DNA from: an uncultured Synechococcaceae cyanobacterium
GTDB taxonomy: Bacteria > Cyanobacteriota > Cyanobacteriia > PCC-6307 > Cyanobiaceae
Assembly: GCA_902572395.1 (NCBI GenBank)
Contig: CACGFX010000004.1
Span: forward strand, 1 to 64,000
DNA length: 64,000 nucleotides
Reading direction: 5' to 3'
Both the position numbers and the translations under genes were made by a program. Positions 1 to 7,380 of this stretch are shown piece after piece. Under the pieces are notes generated by a model, which worked only from the letters and a program-made list of their open reading frames with translations, was not told the origin of the DNA and did no database searches. The stretch's first letter is position 1; every line of letters begins with the position of its first letter.

Positions 1-239
1 TTTCTCGTTACTAAATATACGAATATATAAATTTTTAAATAGGTAAAAAATATCTCTACAATAAGTTTTTCTTATAACGTATTAATAAGTACTTAGTTCA
101 AAAACGCAAATAAATGTCTAAACTTTTTAAAAAAAGCAATTAATAATCTTATTTCAAATAAATAGATCCTCTATAAGTAAGCTTTATCAACTTTTCTTCG
201 TGTTTTCTACAATATACGAATGACTTTCCATTGAAATAC
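1..239. other. AT-rich non-coding stretch
   Basis: No convincing reading frame or RNA gene was seen. The stretch is very AT-rich and forms the upstream flank of the small GC-richer ORF that follows. Confidence 0.4.
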
Positions 240-338
240 ATGTTTACCATGATGCAGCTCCTGAACTTGCTCAAGTCCCCGTCCTATGGCTTGAGTCGTA
301 CTGCGGTCTATCAGATGGTAGATCGGACGATTTTGTAG
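240..338 (+). CDS. possible 32-aa protein in a local GC-rich patch
   Basis: An ATG-to-TAG frame encodes a 32-residue peptide ending SYGLSRTAVYQMVDRTIL. Codons such as CTC, CTG, TCC, CCG, GCG and CGG are used, which is unlike the A/T-ending codons of every neighbour, and the stretch is visibly GC-richer than its flanks. No clear Shine-Dalgarno is present. The same bases could form RNA structure (CTCAAG near 271 can pair with CTTGAG near 290), so it may be a structured RNA rather than a protein. Function unknown. Confidence 0.35.
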   Translation: MFTMMQLLNLLKSPSYGLSRTAVYQMVDRTIL

Positions 339-532
339 TATTGACTACATTCCATTTATAAAGTATTTATACTTAGATGTCAACAATTAATAGAAACTAA
401 ATTTTAATTTAAAATTAGATTCAGCTCTCACAAACTCCCTAAAAAGAATATAGGACATACAACTACGAGTAATTCCCATTAAAACTGAAACAAATGCTAG
501 AACTATACAAATAGGGCAATGTGGGAATCCCA

Positions 533-730
533 TTATTTATTTTCCAATATAAATCTCAATTCAGACTCTGCATTATGAATATCGATTCTTCTCTTAAGTA
601 ATTTAAAAAATTTAACTATTTTTTTCAAAATTAACCCTTCTATAGGCATCAACAATAATATTATTCTAAGAATGAATATATCAATGAGCAAAAATACTGA
701 ATCCGTTGATATAACTAATGTTTGTAACAT
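533..730 (-). CDS. small hydrophobic hypothetical protein
   Basis: This 65-aa frame has an ATG start and begins with a hydrophobic segment (roughly residues 8-30), followed by a basic stretch (KKIVKFFKLLKRR) and a charged C-terminus. That profile suits a single-pass inner-membrane micro-protein with a cytoplasmic tail. It stands alone with no co-directional neighbour. No family recognised. In this AT-rich background a chance frame of this length is possible, so confidence is moderate. Confidence 0.4.
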   Translation of the reverse strand: MLQTLVISTDSVFLLIDIFILRIILLLMPIEGLILKKIVKFFKLLKRRIDIHNAESELRFILENK

Positions 731-1052
731 ATTTATACAATAACCAACACCGACATTTGCTCAGATACTCTTGATCAATTAACCAATAAAGGCTTATTCA
801 GAATTAAATATAATAATTTGAGATCTAGTTACCTTGCAGTGCTATTTTTCTTTTGCTAAAAAAAATAGAGCGGGCTAAAGTCCAATACTCCACGAGGATT
901 TGTCCGCTGCCTAAAGCCTGAGAGTGCAAACTTTTCTTAATTAATATGCAACTATGCTTTATAAGGTAAATATCTTGATTGCGAAATAAATTTATTTTGT
1001 ATATTACTATTACAAAAATGATGAGTTTATTTAAATTAGTTTCTAAATCCTC
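731..1052. other. intergenic stretch with one structured element
   Basis: Apart from the hairpin at 869-908, listed separately, no gene is supported here. The rest is AT-rich. Confidence 0.4.
869..908 (+). promoter_or_regulatory. hairpin with loop complementary to downstream start site
   Basis: AGCGG (869-873) pairs with CCGCT (904-908), and AAGTCC (878-883) pairs with GGATTT (896-901, one G-T wobble). The loop holds CTCCACGA. That loop is part of a 14-base stretch (888-901) that is the exact reverse complement of 1045-1058, which spans the GTG start of the 39-aa gene at 1053. In one transcript the two stretches could pair and mask the start codon. A trans-acting small RNA or a simple inverted repeat are alternatives. 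Confidence 0.4.
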
Positions 1053-1172
1053 GTGGAGAAAGCTTTAGTAAATTTCTTTTACTGGTTACTGATAAGATCA
1101 GCCGAATCTCATTATGGAGAATCATTTGTATCTGTAGAAGCCCCATCTAATTCAATCAAAAGTTTTTCTTGA
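1053..1172 (+). CDS. 39-aa micro-protein, SAES family
   Basis: A GTG-initiated frame encodes 39 residues beginning MEKALVNFFYWLLIRSAESH. It is supported by a clear paralogue at 22656-22763 (MEKSFLNFIYWILVKSAESY), which uses ATG at the equivalent position and so fixes the GTG as start here. The shared pattern is MEK-x3-NF-x-YW-x-L-x2-SAES-x-YG-[ED]-S. Residues 5-14 are hydrophobic and aromatic, suggesting a short amphipathic or membrane-surface helix. The start lies in a stretch complementary to the hairpin loop at 888-901. Function unknown. Confidence 0.6.
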   Translation: MEKALVNFFYWLLIRSAESHYGESFVSVEAPSNSIKSFS

Positions 1173-1316
1173 TTTTAAAAAGTTTTTAATACTTAAATTC
1201 ATAGCTTTCTGAACATTCAATAACTAATTTGAATTAAGTTGGTTAATTATCTCTATTGCAAATAAAGATAAGGTTGTTAATCTTGCACTTAAAGAAGAAA
1301 CTAATTTCTTAAACTG

Positions 1317-1526
1317 ATGCAATTTGATCATTTAAATTTCAACGAAGATGATGGCCTCATGTCAATAGAAGATTTAAGAGCTTTACGTCTTCAAAAAAAG
1401 AAAATTGAAAGTGATAAGAAAGCTAGGAAGTATATCCTGGATATAAATCAAAGATATAGAAAAATGAGTACCCGCAAAAGTAATAACTTTTTAAGGAATA
1501 TGAATCCTTTTAAAAAGGCCGCGTAA
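1317..1526 (+). CDS. basic hypothetical protein, 69 aa
   Basis: ATG start, 69 aa, strongly charged. An acidic N-terminal part (FNEDDGLMSIEDLRALRLQ) is followed by a Lys/Arg-rich helix and a basic C-terminus (RNMNPFKKAA). No membrane segment. It looks like a small cytosolic helical protein, possibly binding nucleic acid or a ribosome-associated partner, but that is only from its charge. A hairpin resembling a terminator follows at about 1613-1641. No family recognised. Confidence 0.6.
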   Translation: MQFDHLNFNEDDGLMSIEDLRALRLQKKKIESDKKARKYILDINQRYRKMSTRKSNNFLRNMNPFKKAA

Positions 1527-1874
1527 ATTGTTAATCTTAATTTTGTTAATTTGTTTAACTTTGCAACTTTCAGAGTAAGATTTTAATGGTGTTTCTTTGG
1601 AAGAGTTTCACCAAGAGGGGTCAATTTTTGGCCCCTTCTTTGCGGAGATATTTTTTAATTGAAACTCGTTATAAAATAAAAGTAATACTTTCCTAGAAGG
1701 CTAAAGTGATGTAAATTTTTTGTTAAAAGTTTTTTTTATTACCACTTAATGAAAATTCTATATCTTCTACTAAATCCTCTTATAAAAAAACAAAAGTTTT
1801 AGCTTATGGACCATATACCCAAATTCATTGAATTTTTTTCAACAATTATAAATTTTTTCATTTGCGATTTTTAA
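1527..1874. other. intergenic stretch, terminator-like hairpin only
   Basis: Besides the GC-rich hairpin near 1613-1641 nothing gene-like was seen. The remainder is AT-rich. Confidence 0.4.
1613..1641 (+). terminator. terminator-like hairpin
   Basis: GGGGTCAA pairs with TTGGCCCC across a TTT loop (one G-T wobble), extended by AAGA/TCTT. It lies about 90 bp after the 69-aa gene. The following T-run is short and interrupted, so termination efficiency is uncertain. Confidence 0.45.
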
Positions 1875-2078
1875 ATGGCTTCACCTACAAGTTGGCAATT
1901 CTACAAAGAAGTTGAAACTAAGATTATATGGGTCAATATTTGTAAACAAAATTTAGAAGGAGTAGCTATTACGATCAATAAATGGTGGAAGACAAGATAT
2001 CCAGCATACAAAATCAGAATAGTTTCTAAAAAAGAATTTGAACTTGTAAAAATGCAAGCTGAGAAAAAGGAGCAATAA
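1875..2078 (+). CDS. hypothetical protein, 67 aa
   Basis: ATG start, soluble, with alternating segments (KIIWVNICKQNLEGVAITINKWW; KIRIVSKKEFELVKM) that suggest a compact alpha/beta micro-domain. The tail is lysine- and glutamate-rich (MQAEKKEQ). No signal peptide or membrane segment. It is isolated between AT-rich spacers on the same strand as its neighbours. No family recognised. Confidence 0.55.
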   Translation: MASPTSWQFYKEVETKIIWVNICKQNLEGVAITINKWWKTRYPAYKIRIVSKKEFELVKMQAEKKEQ

Positions 2079-2154
2079 AATTATTCTTTGGTAAATATTG
2101 ATGCTGAATATTTAATTTTTGCAGCTATTATAGAATCATTAATTTAAGAATCTA

Positions 2155-2310
2155 ATGAACTCTGCATTTGCAAAAGTATCAAATTTGAAAGTTAACAGGA
2201 CTTCTAAAATAGCTATTACTCTCGCATCATCAACTTTCTTTTTGTATGGCTTGGGTCAAGCACCAATTTTTAAAAATATTCTTGCCGGTGCCTTCTCTTG
2301 CTCTGGCTAA
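2155..2310 (+). CDS. 51-aa small hydrophobic protein
   Basis: A frame running ATG to TAA encodes 51 residues: a basic N-terminus (KVSNLKVNRTSK), a hydrophobic stretch AITLASSTFFLYGLG (about 20-34), and a C-terminus ending AGAFSCSG. It could be a single membrane helix or a secreted peptide precursor with a Cys near the end. It is too short for routine gene callers. No family recognised. Confidence 0.45.
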   Translation: MNSAFAKVSNLKVNRTSKIAITLASSTFFLYGLGQAPIFKNILAGAFSCSG

Positions 2311-2463
2311 ATAAAATGCTGTTTATTAAGAGAAACTAAAAAGCTAAAATTAACAGTGATTTACAGTCGATCTAAACTTAGGGGGATAAGTCCTTCTTTT
2401 TTTAATGTTTAATAGATTTATTGCTGAAAAGATAATGAATCTTCTTTTTTCTCTTTTCAGCTG

Positions 2464-2580
2464 ATGAATATTTCTCCGCACCTATTAATTGATGCTGTGA
2501 TATTAAGCTCTGCCCTTACGATAACTTTGGTATTAAGAGCACAAGGTAATGCTGTCAGAAAAGAAAAAGAAAATAAATGA
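2464..2580 (+). CDS. 38-aa single-helix membrane protein
   Basis: First of four tightly packed mini-genes. It encodes 38 residues with one hydrophobic helix (LLIDAVILSSALTITLVL, about 7-24) and a charged tail (RKEKENK). Its TGA overlaps the ATG of the next gene (ATGA), so the pair is probably translationally coupled. Function unknown. The overlapping arrangement is the best evidence that all four are real. Confidence 0.55.
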   Translation: MNISPHLLIDAVILSSALTITLVLRAQGNAVRKEKENK

Positions 2581-2717
2581 TTACTAAAGAAGAAGAAAAA
2601 GAATTTAAAAAACCTAAATTATATAGATTTTGGAATTTTCTTATTTATGGAAGTTCTATTGCTATTGGAGTTTTCTTAGTTTATTTATATTCTGCTTATA
2701 TCTTTATAAATAAATGA
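2577..2717 (+). CDS. 46-aa single-helix membrane protein
   Basis: Second mini-gene. A charged cytoplasmic N-terminus (ITKEEEKEFKKPKLYRF) precedes one hydrophobic helix of about 20 residues (LIYGSSIAIGVFLVYLY). It starts inside the previous stop and its own TGA overlaps the next ATG. No family recognised. Confidence 0.55.
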   Translation: MITKEEEKEFKKPKLYRFWNFLIYGSSIAIGVFLVYLYSAYIFINK

Positions 2718-2809
2718 CATACATGTACGGCATAGCGATTACTTATGGGGTTGTGAGTCTTTTATTGCTTGGTGGGTTTGCATACTTTACTTTTAAAATG
2801 AAACGCTAA
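2714..2809 (+). CDS. 31-aa single-helix membrane protein
   Basis: Third mini-gene, 31 residues, almost entirely one glycine-rich hydrophobic helix (YGVVSLLLLGGFAYFTF) with a KMKR tail. It overlaps the preceding gene by four bases (ATGA). Its size and layout resemble the low-mass subunits of thylakoid complexes, but no known subunit sequence is matched. Confidence 0.5.
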   Translation: MTYMYGIAITYGVVSLLLLGGFAYFTFKMKR

Positions 2810-2814
2810 TTTTT

Positions 2815-2940
2815 ATGTCATCTTCAATGAAAGATTTCTTAGATAAATTTTTTGATTTATGTAGAGAATATCAACAAGAAATTCCACCTCAGAAGATGGC
2901 TGAGATTTTAAGAGAATATGCAGATAGATTAGATGAATGA
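2815..2940 (+). CDS. 41-aa soluble micro-protein
   Basis: Fourth mini-gene, starting five bases after the third. It encodes 41 residues, helical and acidic (MKDFLDKFFDLCREYQQE; MAEILREYADRLDE), with no membrane segment. It could be a soluble partner of the three one-helix proteins before it. No family recognised. Confidence 0.5.
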   Translation: MSSSMKDFLDKFFDLCREYQQEIPPQKMAEILREYADRLDE

Positions 2941-3178
2941 TATCTACTGTAAGAAGTAAGAAGGTATTAAGAGAATATAATTTCTAAGCAAAATTTATAC
3001 AAATTTTTTTAAATTTGGAATAAATTTTTTGAAGATATTTTCCTTGTAATTATTTATATTTTGAGATTTTTTTTTGATCCTTAATCCGTACAATTTTGTT
3101 CATCTAACCGCACACAAAAAACTTGAAATTTACTATTTAAATGAATTAGAACATAGATGTTGTCAAGGAGTAAGTCTT

Positions 3179-3331
3179 ATGGCACTAAAGGACACATTTA
3201 CTATCCAAGAAATTAATTTGGATAAAAAAGACCTTTCATATAATAATAAGCTCAAAGAAATTGAAGCTTATTGGAATAACGAATGTGCAGAACATCCGAG
3301 TAACAACCATTGCAAGATTTTTTGTAATTAA
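3179..3331 (+). CDS. 50-aa protein with CP12-like C-terminal Cys loop
   Basis: The start is ATG 3179 because an AAGGAG Shine-Dalgarno lies eight bases upstream; the frame is open further upstream only through a TTG. The C-terminus reads NECAEHPSNNHCKIFCN. This resembles the C-terminal loop of CP12, the redox linker of GAPDH and PRK in the Calvin cycle (Cys, Pro, then CR-x-Y-[DE]-N at the end). The N-terminal CP12 helix pair is absent. A paralogue lies at 3534. Partner binding is inference. Confidence 0.6.
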   Translation: MALKDTFTIQEINLDKKDLSYNNKLKEIEAYWNNECAEHPSNNHCKIFCN

Positions 3332-3416
3332 ATCTTTAACTTTTAGGTATTCTTACGCTTGATTTTTACTTAATACCCGTACTAAAGAATAATCAGATAG
3401 AAAGGAGGCCAAGCAA

Positions 3417-3518
3417 ATGACTAATTTAGGTATAGAAATTTTATTTTGGGCAATTTTAATTTCTTATCTGGGATTAAGGTTTTCTCAAACTTGGAATGGA
3501 TTCAAAAAACAGTATTAA
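3417..3518 (+). CDS. 33-aa single-helix membrane protein
   Basis: A strong Shine-Dalgarno (AAAGGAGG, 3401-3408), rare among its neighbours, precedes this ATG. The 33 residues form one hydrophobic helix (IEILFWAILISYLGLRF) with a polar tail (SQTWNGFKKQY). It lies between the two CP12-like genes and may be co-transcribed with them. No family recognised. Confidence 0.55.
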   Translation: MTNLGIEILFWAILISYLGLRFSQTWNGFKKQY

Positions 3519-3533
3519 ATAGGAGAAAAGAAA

Positions 3534-3680
3534 ATGAAACTACAAACTCAGTTCACAGTTCCAAACAAAGAAATAAAAGATTTTGATTATGTTAAGAAAG
3601 TAGATTTATTAGAAGAAACTTTAAATAAGGAATGTATAGATTATCCAAATCAAGAAGATTGCTTGGATTGTTGCAATTAA
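3534..3680 (+). CDS. 48-aa protein with CP12-like C-terminal Cys motif
   Basis: 48 residues, soluble. The C-terminus NKECIDYPNQEDCLDCCN aligns with that of the 3179 gene: ECxxxPxxxxCxxxCN with the same spacing and the same final Asn. An AGGAGA ribosome site lies just upstream. The pattern recalls the CP12 C-terminal disulfide loop, but the usual CR-x-Y is CLDC here, so binding to GAPDH cannot be assumed. Confidence 0.6.
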   Translation: MKLQTQFTVPNKEIKDFDYVKKVDLLEETLNKECIDYPNQEDCLDCCN

Positions 3681-3757
3681 AAATCAAAAAATAGCTGTTT
3701 TTAAAGTCAATAAATTTTTTAGTATTTTGTAAATTTTCAAGAAAGGGAGTAAGCACT

Positions 3758-4276
3758 ATGGAATTAAGATTTTTCCCAATAAATGTTTTTAGAGAGACTC
3801 CAAAAGTCATATTTTTCGATGCAGGCATAGATACTTCTAATGGTTCTGATGTTGTGATCCATTCTGGGGAAGCTATATCTCCACCAGATGATTTAAAAGA
3901 TGAGCAATATTACGTTCACAATCATCAAATTGACCACAATTTAGTTATTACCGGGCAAAGGACATTTGTTTTAATAAATCCTTCCTGGGATGAACCTCAT
4001 CATGTGATTTATTTAAATAGATCTATGGGAGCATTGGAAATTCCTATAGGAACTTATCACAGATCAATCTCAGGGAAAGAGGGTAGTATTGTTTTAAATC
4101 AACCCAAAAGAGATAAATTTTTTGATCCTGCTAAAGAATTTATTCCTCAAAAGTTAGACAAAATTAATTTAATTAAGGCAAGAAAAAGTCCGCCTGTCTA
4201 TTGGATTTACGAAAATAACAAAATCAAAAGATTCTTTTTAAATCCTTTAGAAAGAAAAGTTAAAACTCTTGTTTAA
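3758..4276 (+). CDS. cupin-like hypothetical protein, 172 aa
   Basis: ATG start after a GAAAGGGAG ribosome site. The middle third (YYVHNHQIDHNLVITGQRTF ... HHVIYLNRSMGALEIPIGTYH) has the His-rich beta-strand pattern of the RmlC/cupin fold, with HNH and HHV as candidate metal-binding positions. The N-terminus (LRFFPINVFRETPKVIFFDAG) and the basic C-terminus add to the domain. It overlaps the upstream leader of the LOG gene and is probably co-transcribed with it. Substrate unknown. The cupin call is from the visible pattern only. Confidence 0.6.
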   Translation: MELRFFPINVFRETPKVIFFDAGIDTSNGSDVVIHSGEAISPPDDLKDEQYYVHNHQIDHNLVITGQRTFVLINPSWDEPHHVIYLNRSMGALEIPIGTYHRSISGKEGSIVLNQPKRDKFFDPAKEFIPQKLDKINLIKARKSPPVYWIYENNKIKRFFLNPLERKVKTLV

Positions 4277-4277
4277 A

Positions 4278-5132
4278 ATGAAAAAACATTTATCCCCTAA
4301 AGATAATTTAAAAAACTTGAATTTAATTATTAATTCTGATAGTTATAAATTGGCTCACGAAGATGTTGGTCTACTTAGCCGAAATGAAATGCGTGGAGTC
4401 AGAATGCTTCTTGAAATTACTAAACCAGATTTAATCCTTGAAGAAAATAAAATTCTTTCAACCATAATTATTTTTGGAGGTGCAAGCATTACAGAAGAAT
4501 CAAATACACAAAAGAGAATTGAAAATATAAAAGAGTTAATTAAAAAAAATCCTAAATCGATACTTCTAAAACGAAATTTAAATAGATTAGAAAATTTGCT
4601 TCTAATGAGTCATTACTATCAATCTGCAAGGGAGTTTTCTAAACTTGCTTCAATTAATAATCAAAATAAAAACCGTAATTCTCACGTGGTTGTGACAGGA
4701 GGTGGGCCTGGAATTATGGAAGCTGCTAATAGAGGTGCATTTGAAGCAAATTGTAAATCTATAGGGTTAAATATCAGTCTCCCTAATGAACAAATCCCTA
4801 ATTCTTTTATAACACCAGGTCTTTGCTTTAAGTTTAATTATTTTGCATTAAGAAAGATCCATTTTGTCATGCGATCAGTCGCTGCTGTATTTTTCCCTGG
4901 AGGTTTTGGAACGCTAGATGAATTATTTGAACTATTGACACTTTGTCAAACAGGAATGAAAACTAAAATCCCAATCATACTTTTTGGTAGAGAGTACTGG
5001 AATAAGATAATTAACTTTGAATATTTAGCTAATCTTGGATTAATTGAAGATGAACATTTAAATCTTTTCCAATATGCAGACACTGCATCAGAAGCATGGG
5101 AAATAATCAAATCATCAAAAATCTCGGTTTAA
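4278..5132 (+). CDS. LOG-family (TIGR00730-like) Rossmann protein
   Basis: The family includes cytokinin riboside 5'-monophosphate phosphoribohydrolases. Hallmarks are GGGPGIMEAANRGA (about residues 141-154) and PGGFGTLDE (about 207-215), the nucleotide-binding and catalytic motifs. At 284 aa it is longer than the roughly 190-aa plant-type LOGs, with about 60 extra N-terminal residues as in many bacterial members. ATG 4278 is chosen over the in-frame TTG at 4269. It overlaps the end of the cupin-like gene's operon with no gap. The exact substrate is not shown by sequence. Confidence 0.8.
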   Translation: MKKHLSPKDNLKNLNLIINSDSYKLAHEDVGLLSRNEMRGVRMLLEITKPDLILEENKILSTIIIFGGASITEESNTQKRIENIKELIKKNPKSILLKRNLNRLENLLLMSHYYQSAREFSKLASINNQNKNRNSHVVVTGGGPGIMEAANRGAFEANCKSIGLNISLPNEQIPNSFITPGLCFKFNYFALRKIHFVMRSVAAVFFPGGFGTLDELFELLTLCQTGMKTKIPIILFGREYWNKIINFEYLANLGLIEDEHLNLFQYADTASEAWEIIKSSKISV

Positions 5133-5160
5133 AAGTAAGCTAATTATTTTTAAATAACTT

Positions 5161-5478
5161 TTAATTACTTAATTTATAGTTTGTTTTAACAGTTTTTATT
5201 ATTGAATCTTGTGGTTCTTCACTTGGGAAACAATTAATAATTCTATATTTGCCTCCTTTTTTATCAGTCTCAACAACTGTAAATTCAACGTATTTACCAA
5301 TTCCATCTCTTAAATCCTTAACTTCAGTATTTATTATTTCTTCTTTATCATTTTCAATGATACGAGATTTACCTCCGCAACTTAATAAAGCGTTTCCCTC
5401 AGTGAGAAAAAAATCTTTGTCATTACTGCAAGAAGATAGGAAAGATAAAGAGACTATTGTTAGTATAAAATTTTTCAT
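5161..5478 (-). CDS. putative lipoprotein, 105 aa
   Basis: The N-terminus MKNFILTIVSLSFLSSCSND is a lipoprotein signal with lipobox LSSC (Cys17 as the lipidated residue). The mature part is about 89 residues, polar, with two further Cys (SCGG, NCFP) that could form a disulfide. ATG at 5476-5478 is taken as start rather than the TTG two codons upstream. Expected location is the periplasmic face of a membrane. It is convergent with the LOG gene. Function unknown. Confidence 0.65.
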   Translation of the reverse strand: MKNFILTIVSLSFLSSCSNDKDFFLTEGNALLSCGGKSRIIENDKEEIINTEVKDLRDGIGKYVEFTVVETDKKGGKYRIINCFPSEEPQDSIIKTVKTNYKLSN

Positions 5479-5592
5479 AATCAACTATTTGTACTTAACT
5501 ACATTATCAATAAAGCATATTAAATATAAAGTTAAATCCCTACCAAATTAAAAATTTAATTAATAATATCAGTGCACTTAATAGAAGTTGTG

Positions 5593-6615
5593 TTAAAAAG
5601 AAATGCCCGATGCATTTAGAAAATCTTTATAAATATTTTGCCAGTGTAGAATCCTTTGTTCAAGTCTATTAGGTGGACCAAGTTTAAAATTTTCCAGATA
5701 AGACTTATGAACTGATTCAACAATAACTTTATCTTCCCCAATAAATTCTAATATACTTTTTTTCCAATTTTCTAAATCATTTTCACATAAAGAATCAGAG
5801 GCGAATTTAATTTCAATAATACACTGCTCAATATTTTTAGGAAGATAACTTATTAAAACAATCCCTTTACCAGGCCAGATTATTAGATGGGTCCATGGGA
5901 GTAGTCCAAAGGTATATAGATTTCCTGCACTACTAAGAGGGGTAACAAGTACATTACAAAATTCACTGAAGAAATACCTGTAGTTTTTAATTGGACCTTG
6001 TTCTTTATGTAGGGTATCTTTATGAGCTATTGCTACATGATAATCATCCAGTGTATTATCATGGGCAATTTTCCAATTGCAATTTAAGGTATCAGAAAAT
6101 TCAGAAAAAATGCTGTAATTCATATCCCATTCATCATTACATTTTCTTCCAACAAGCTCAATTTGATCTTCTATAGATATTGGTTTTTTACTAAAATTAA
6201 TCCAAATTAAAGGCCCATTTATTAAAGAGTTAACTTTTTCTAAAAAATAATCCTCTGTTTCTATTTTTATCTCAAAATCGTACTTTAATGGCAAGGTTTT
6301 AAGTTTGCCAAAACTATCAAAAGTCCAGCCATGGTAAGGACAAAAAATATTTTTAGAAGAATTTAATTTTGTTTTTGGCAAACACAATTTTGACCCACGA
6401 TGAGGGCATCTATTTTTAAAAACAGTTATTAAATTATTTTCTGAACGCGAGATTAATAATGATTGATTAAAGAATTTTTTTTCCAATATTTCGCCAGGTT
6501 TGATTTCTCCAATGAAAATCAATGGGTGCCAATAATTTTTTGAATAGTTATCTAATTCAAGTTCAAAAATTTTTTGCTCGTTATAAAGCCAAGTAGGCAA
6601 AAAGCTAGTTGACAT
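5593..6615 (-). CDS. Rieske non-heme iron oxygenase, alpha subunit type
   Basis: The N-terminal Rieske [2Fe-2S] domain has CPH at 70-72 and CPYH at 92-95. The C-terminal catalytic domain has the mononuclear iron motif DNTLDDYHVAIAH (N187, D190, H193, H198) and a likely third ligand D295 in GEDKVIVESVH. The 340-aa length fits the family. The E-D-x-x-x-x-E-S pattern resembles monooxygenases of small amines (choline, glycine-betaine, carnitine types) more than aromatic dioxygenases. It begins four bases after the ABC ATPase and is last in the guanidine hydrolase operon. No reductase gene lies nearby. The substrate is unknown; an alkylguanidine is inferred from context only. Confidence 0.85.
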   Translation of the reverse strand: MSTSFLPTWLYNEQKIFELELDNYSKNYWHPLIFIGEIKPGEILEKKFFNQSLLISRSENNLITVFKNRCPHRGSKLCLPKTKLNSSKNIFCPYHGWTFDSFGKLKTLPLKYDFEIKIETEDYFLEKVNSLINGPLIWINFSKKPISIEDQIELVGRKCNDEWDMNYSIFSEFSDTLNCNWKIAHDNTLDDYHVAIAHKDTLHKEQGPIKNYRYFFSEFCNVLVTPLSSAGNLYTFGLLPWTHLIIWPGKGIVLISYLPKNIEQCIIEIKFASDSLCENDLENWKKSILEFIGEDKVIVESVHKSYLENFKLGPPNRLEQRILHWQNIYKDFLNASGISF

Positions 6616-6618
6616 TAT

Positions 6619-7380
6619 TTATTTTTTTTGGAGGCCTCTTAAAAAATCAGATAATTCATATCTTAATTTTGCAAAATCTGAATCAAGTTTCAATTTATCT
6701 AAATCTCCTTTTTGCAGATCTACCCTTACTTCTTTTATGATTCTTCCAGGATTAGGTGCCAAAATACATATTTTCTGAGAGAGAGCTAATGCTTCTTCAA
6801 TATCATGGGTTATAAGTAAAACTGTCAATGAAGTTTTTTTCCATAATTCATAGAGAAATTTCTGCATAGATTCTCTTATCTGTAAGTCCAATGCTCCAAA
6901 AGGTTCATCTAAAAGTAGAATTTTAGGGTTAGTCGCTAGAGCTCTTGCAATTGCAATCCTTTGTTGCATTCCTCCAGATAATTCTTTTGGATACTTGTTC
7001 CCAGAATCCTGAAGACCTACTACTTCTAATAAATAAGATGTCCTATATTTTATTTCTTTCAACTTGTAAGAATTTAAATTCATTCCAAATGCGATATTCT
7101 CAGATGCAGTGAGCCAAGGGAAAAGACTATATTTCTGAAAAACCATCCCTCTATCCAATCCCGGTCCACTAACTATTTTCCCATCTACTTTTACGTTCCC
7201 TTTAGATGGACTCTCAAGCCCAGCAATAATCCTCAATATAGTACTTTTACCTGATCCAGAGCTCCCAACAAGAGTTTTAAACTCCCCAGAACTTATTGAA
7301 AAGCTTATTCCCTCAATTGCCTTTTTTCTATTTGAACCTTCCCCAAAATATTTTGAAATATTATTAACATCTAATTTCAT
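6619..7380 (-). CDS. ABC transporter ATPase, NitT/TauT type
   Basis: 253 aa, with Walker A GSSGSGKST (39-47), Q-loop Q82, signature LSGGMQQR (134-141), Walker B ILLLDEP (154-160) and switch His192. It belongs to the SsuB/TauB/NrtD-like importers. Its start abuts the permease stop with no gap. In Synechocystis the equivalent cassette (sll1080-1082) neighbours the guanidine hydrolase, so guanidine or a relative is the inferred substrate here, not nitrate or taurine. Confidence 0.9.
   Translation of the reverse strand: MKLDVNNISKYFGEGSNRKKAIEGISFSISSGEFKTLVGSSGSGKSTILRIIAGLESPSKGNVKVDGKIVSGPGLDRGMVFQKYSLFPWLTASENIAFGMNLNSYKLKEIKYRTSYLLEVVGLQDSGNKYPKELSGGMQQRIAIARALATNPKILLLDEPFGALDLQIRESMQKFLYELWKKTSLTVLLITHDIEEALALSQKICILAPNPGRIIKEVRVDLQKGDLDKLKLDSDFAKLRYELSDFLRGLQKK

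Noticed and set aside
240-340. tRNA or tmRNA in the GC-rich patch
   Set aside because: No cloverleaf or T-psi-C (GTTCRA) motif is present.
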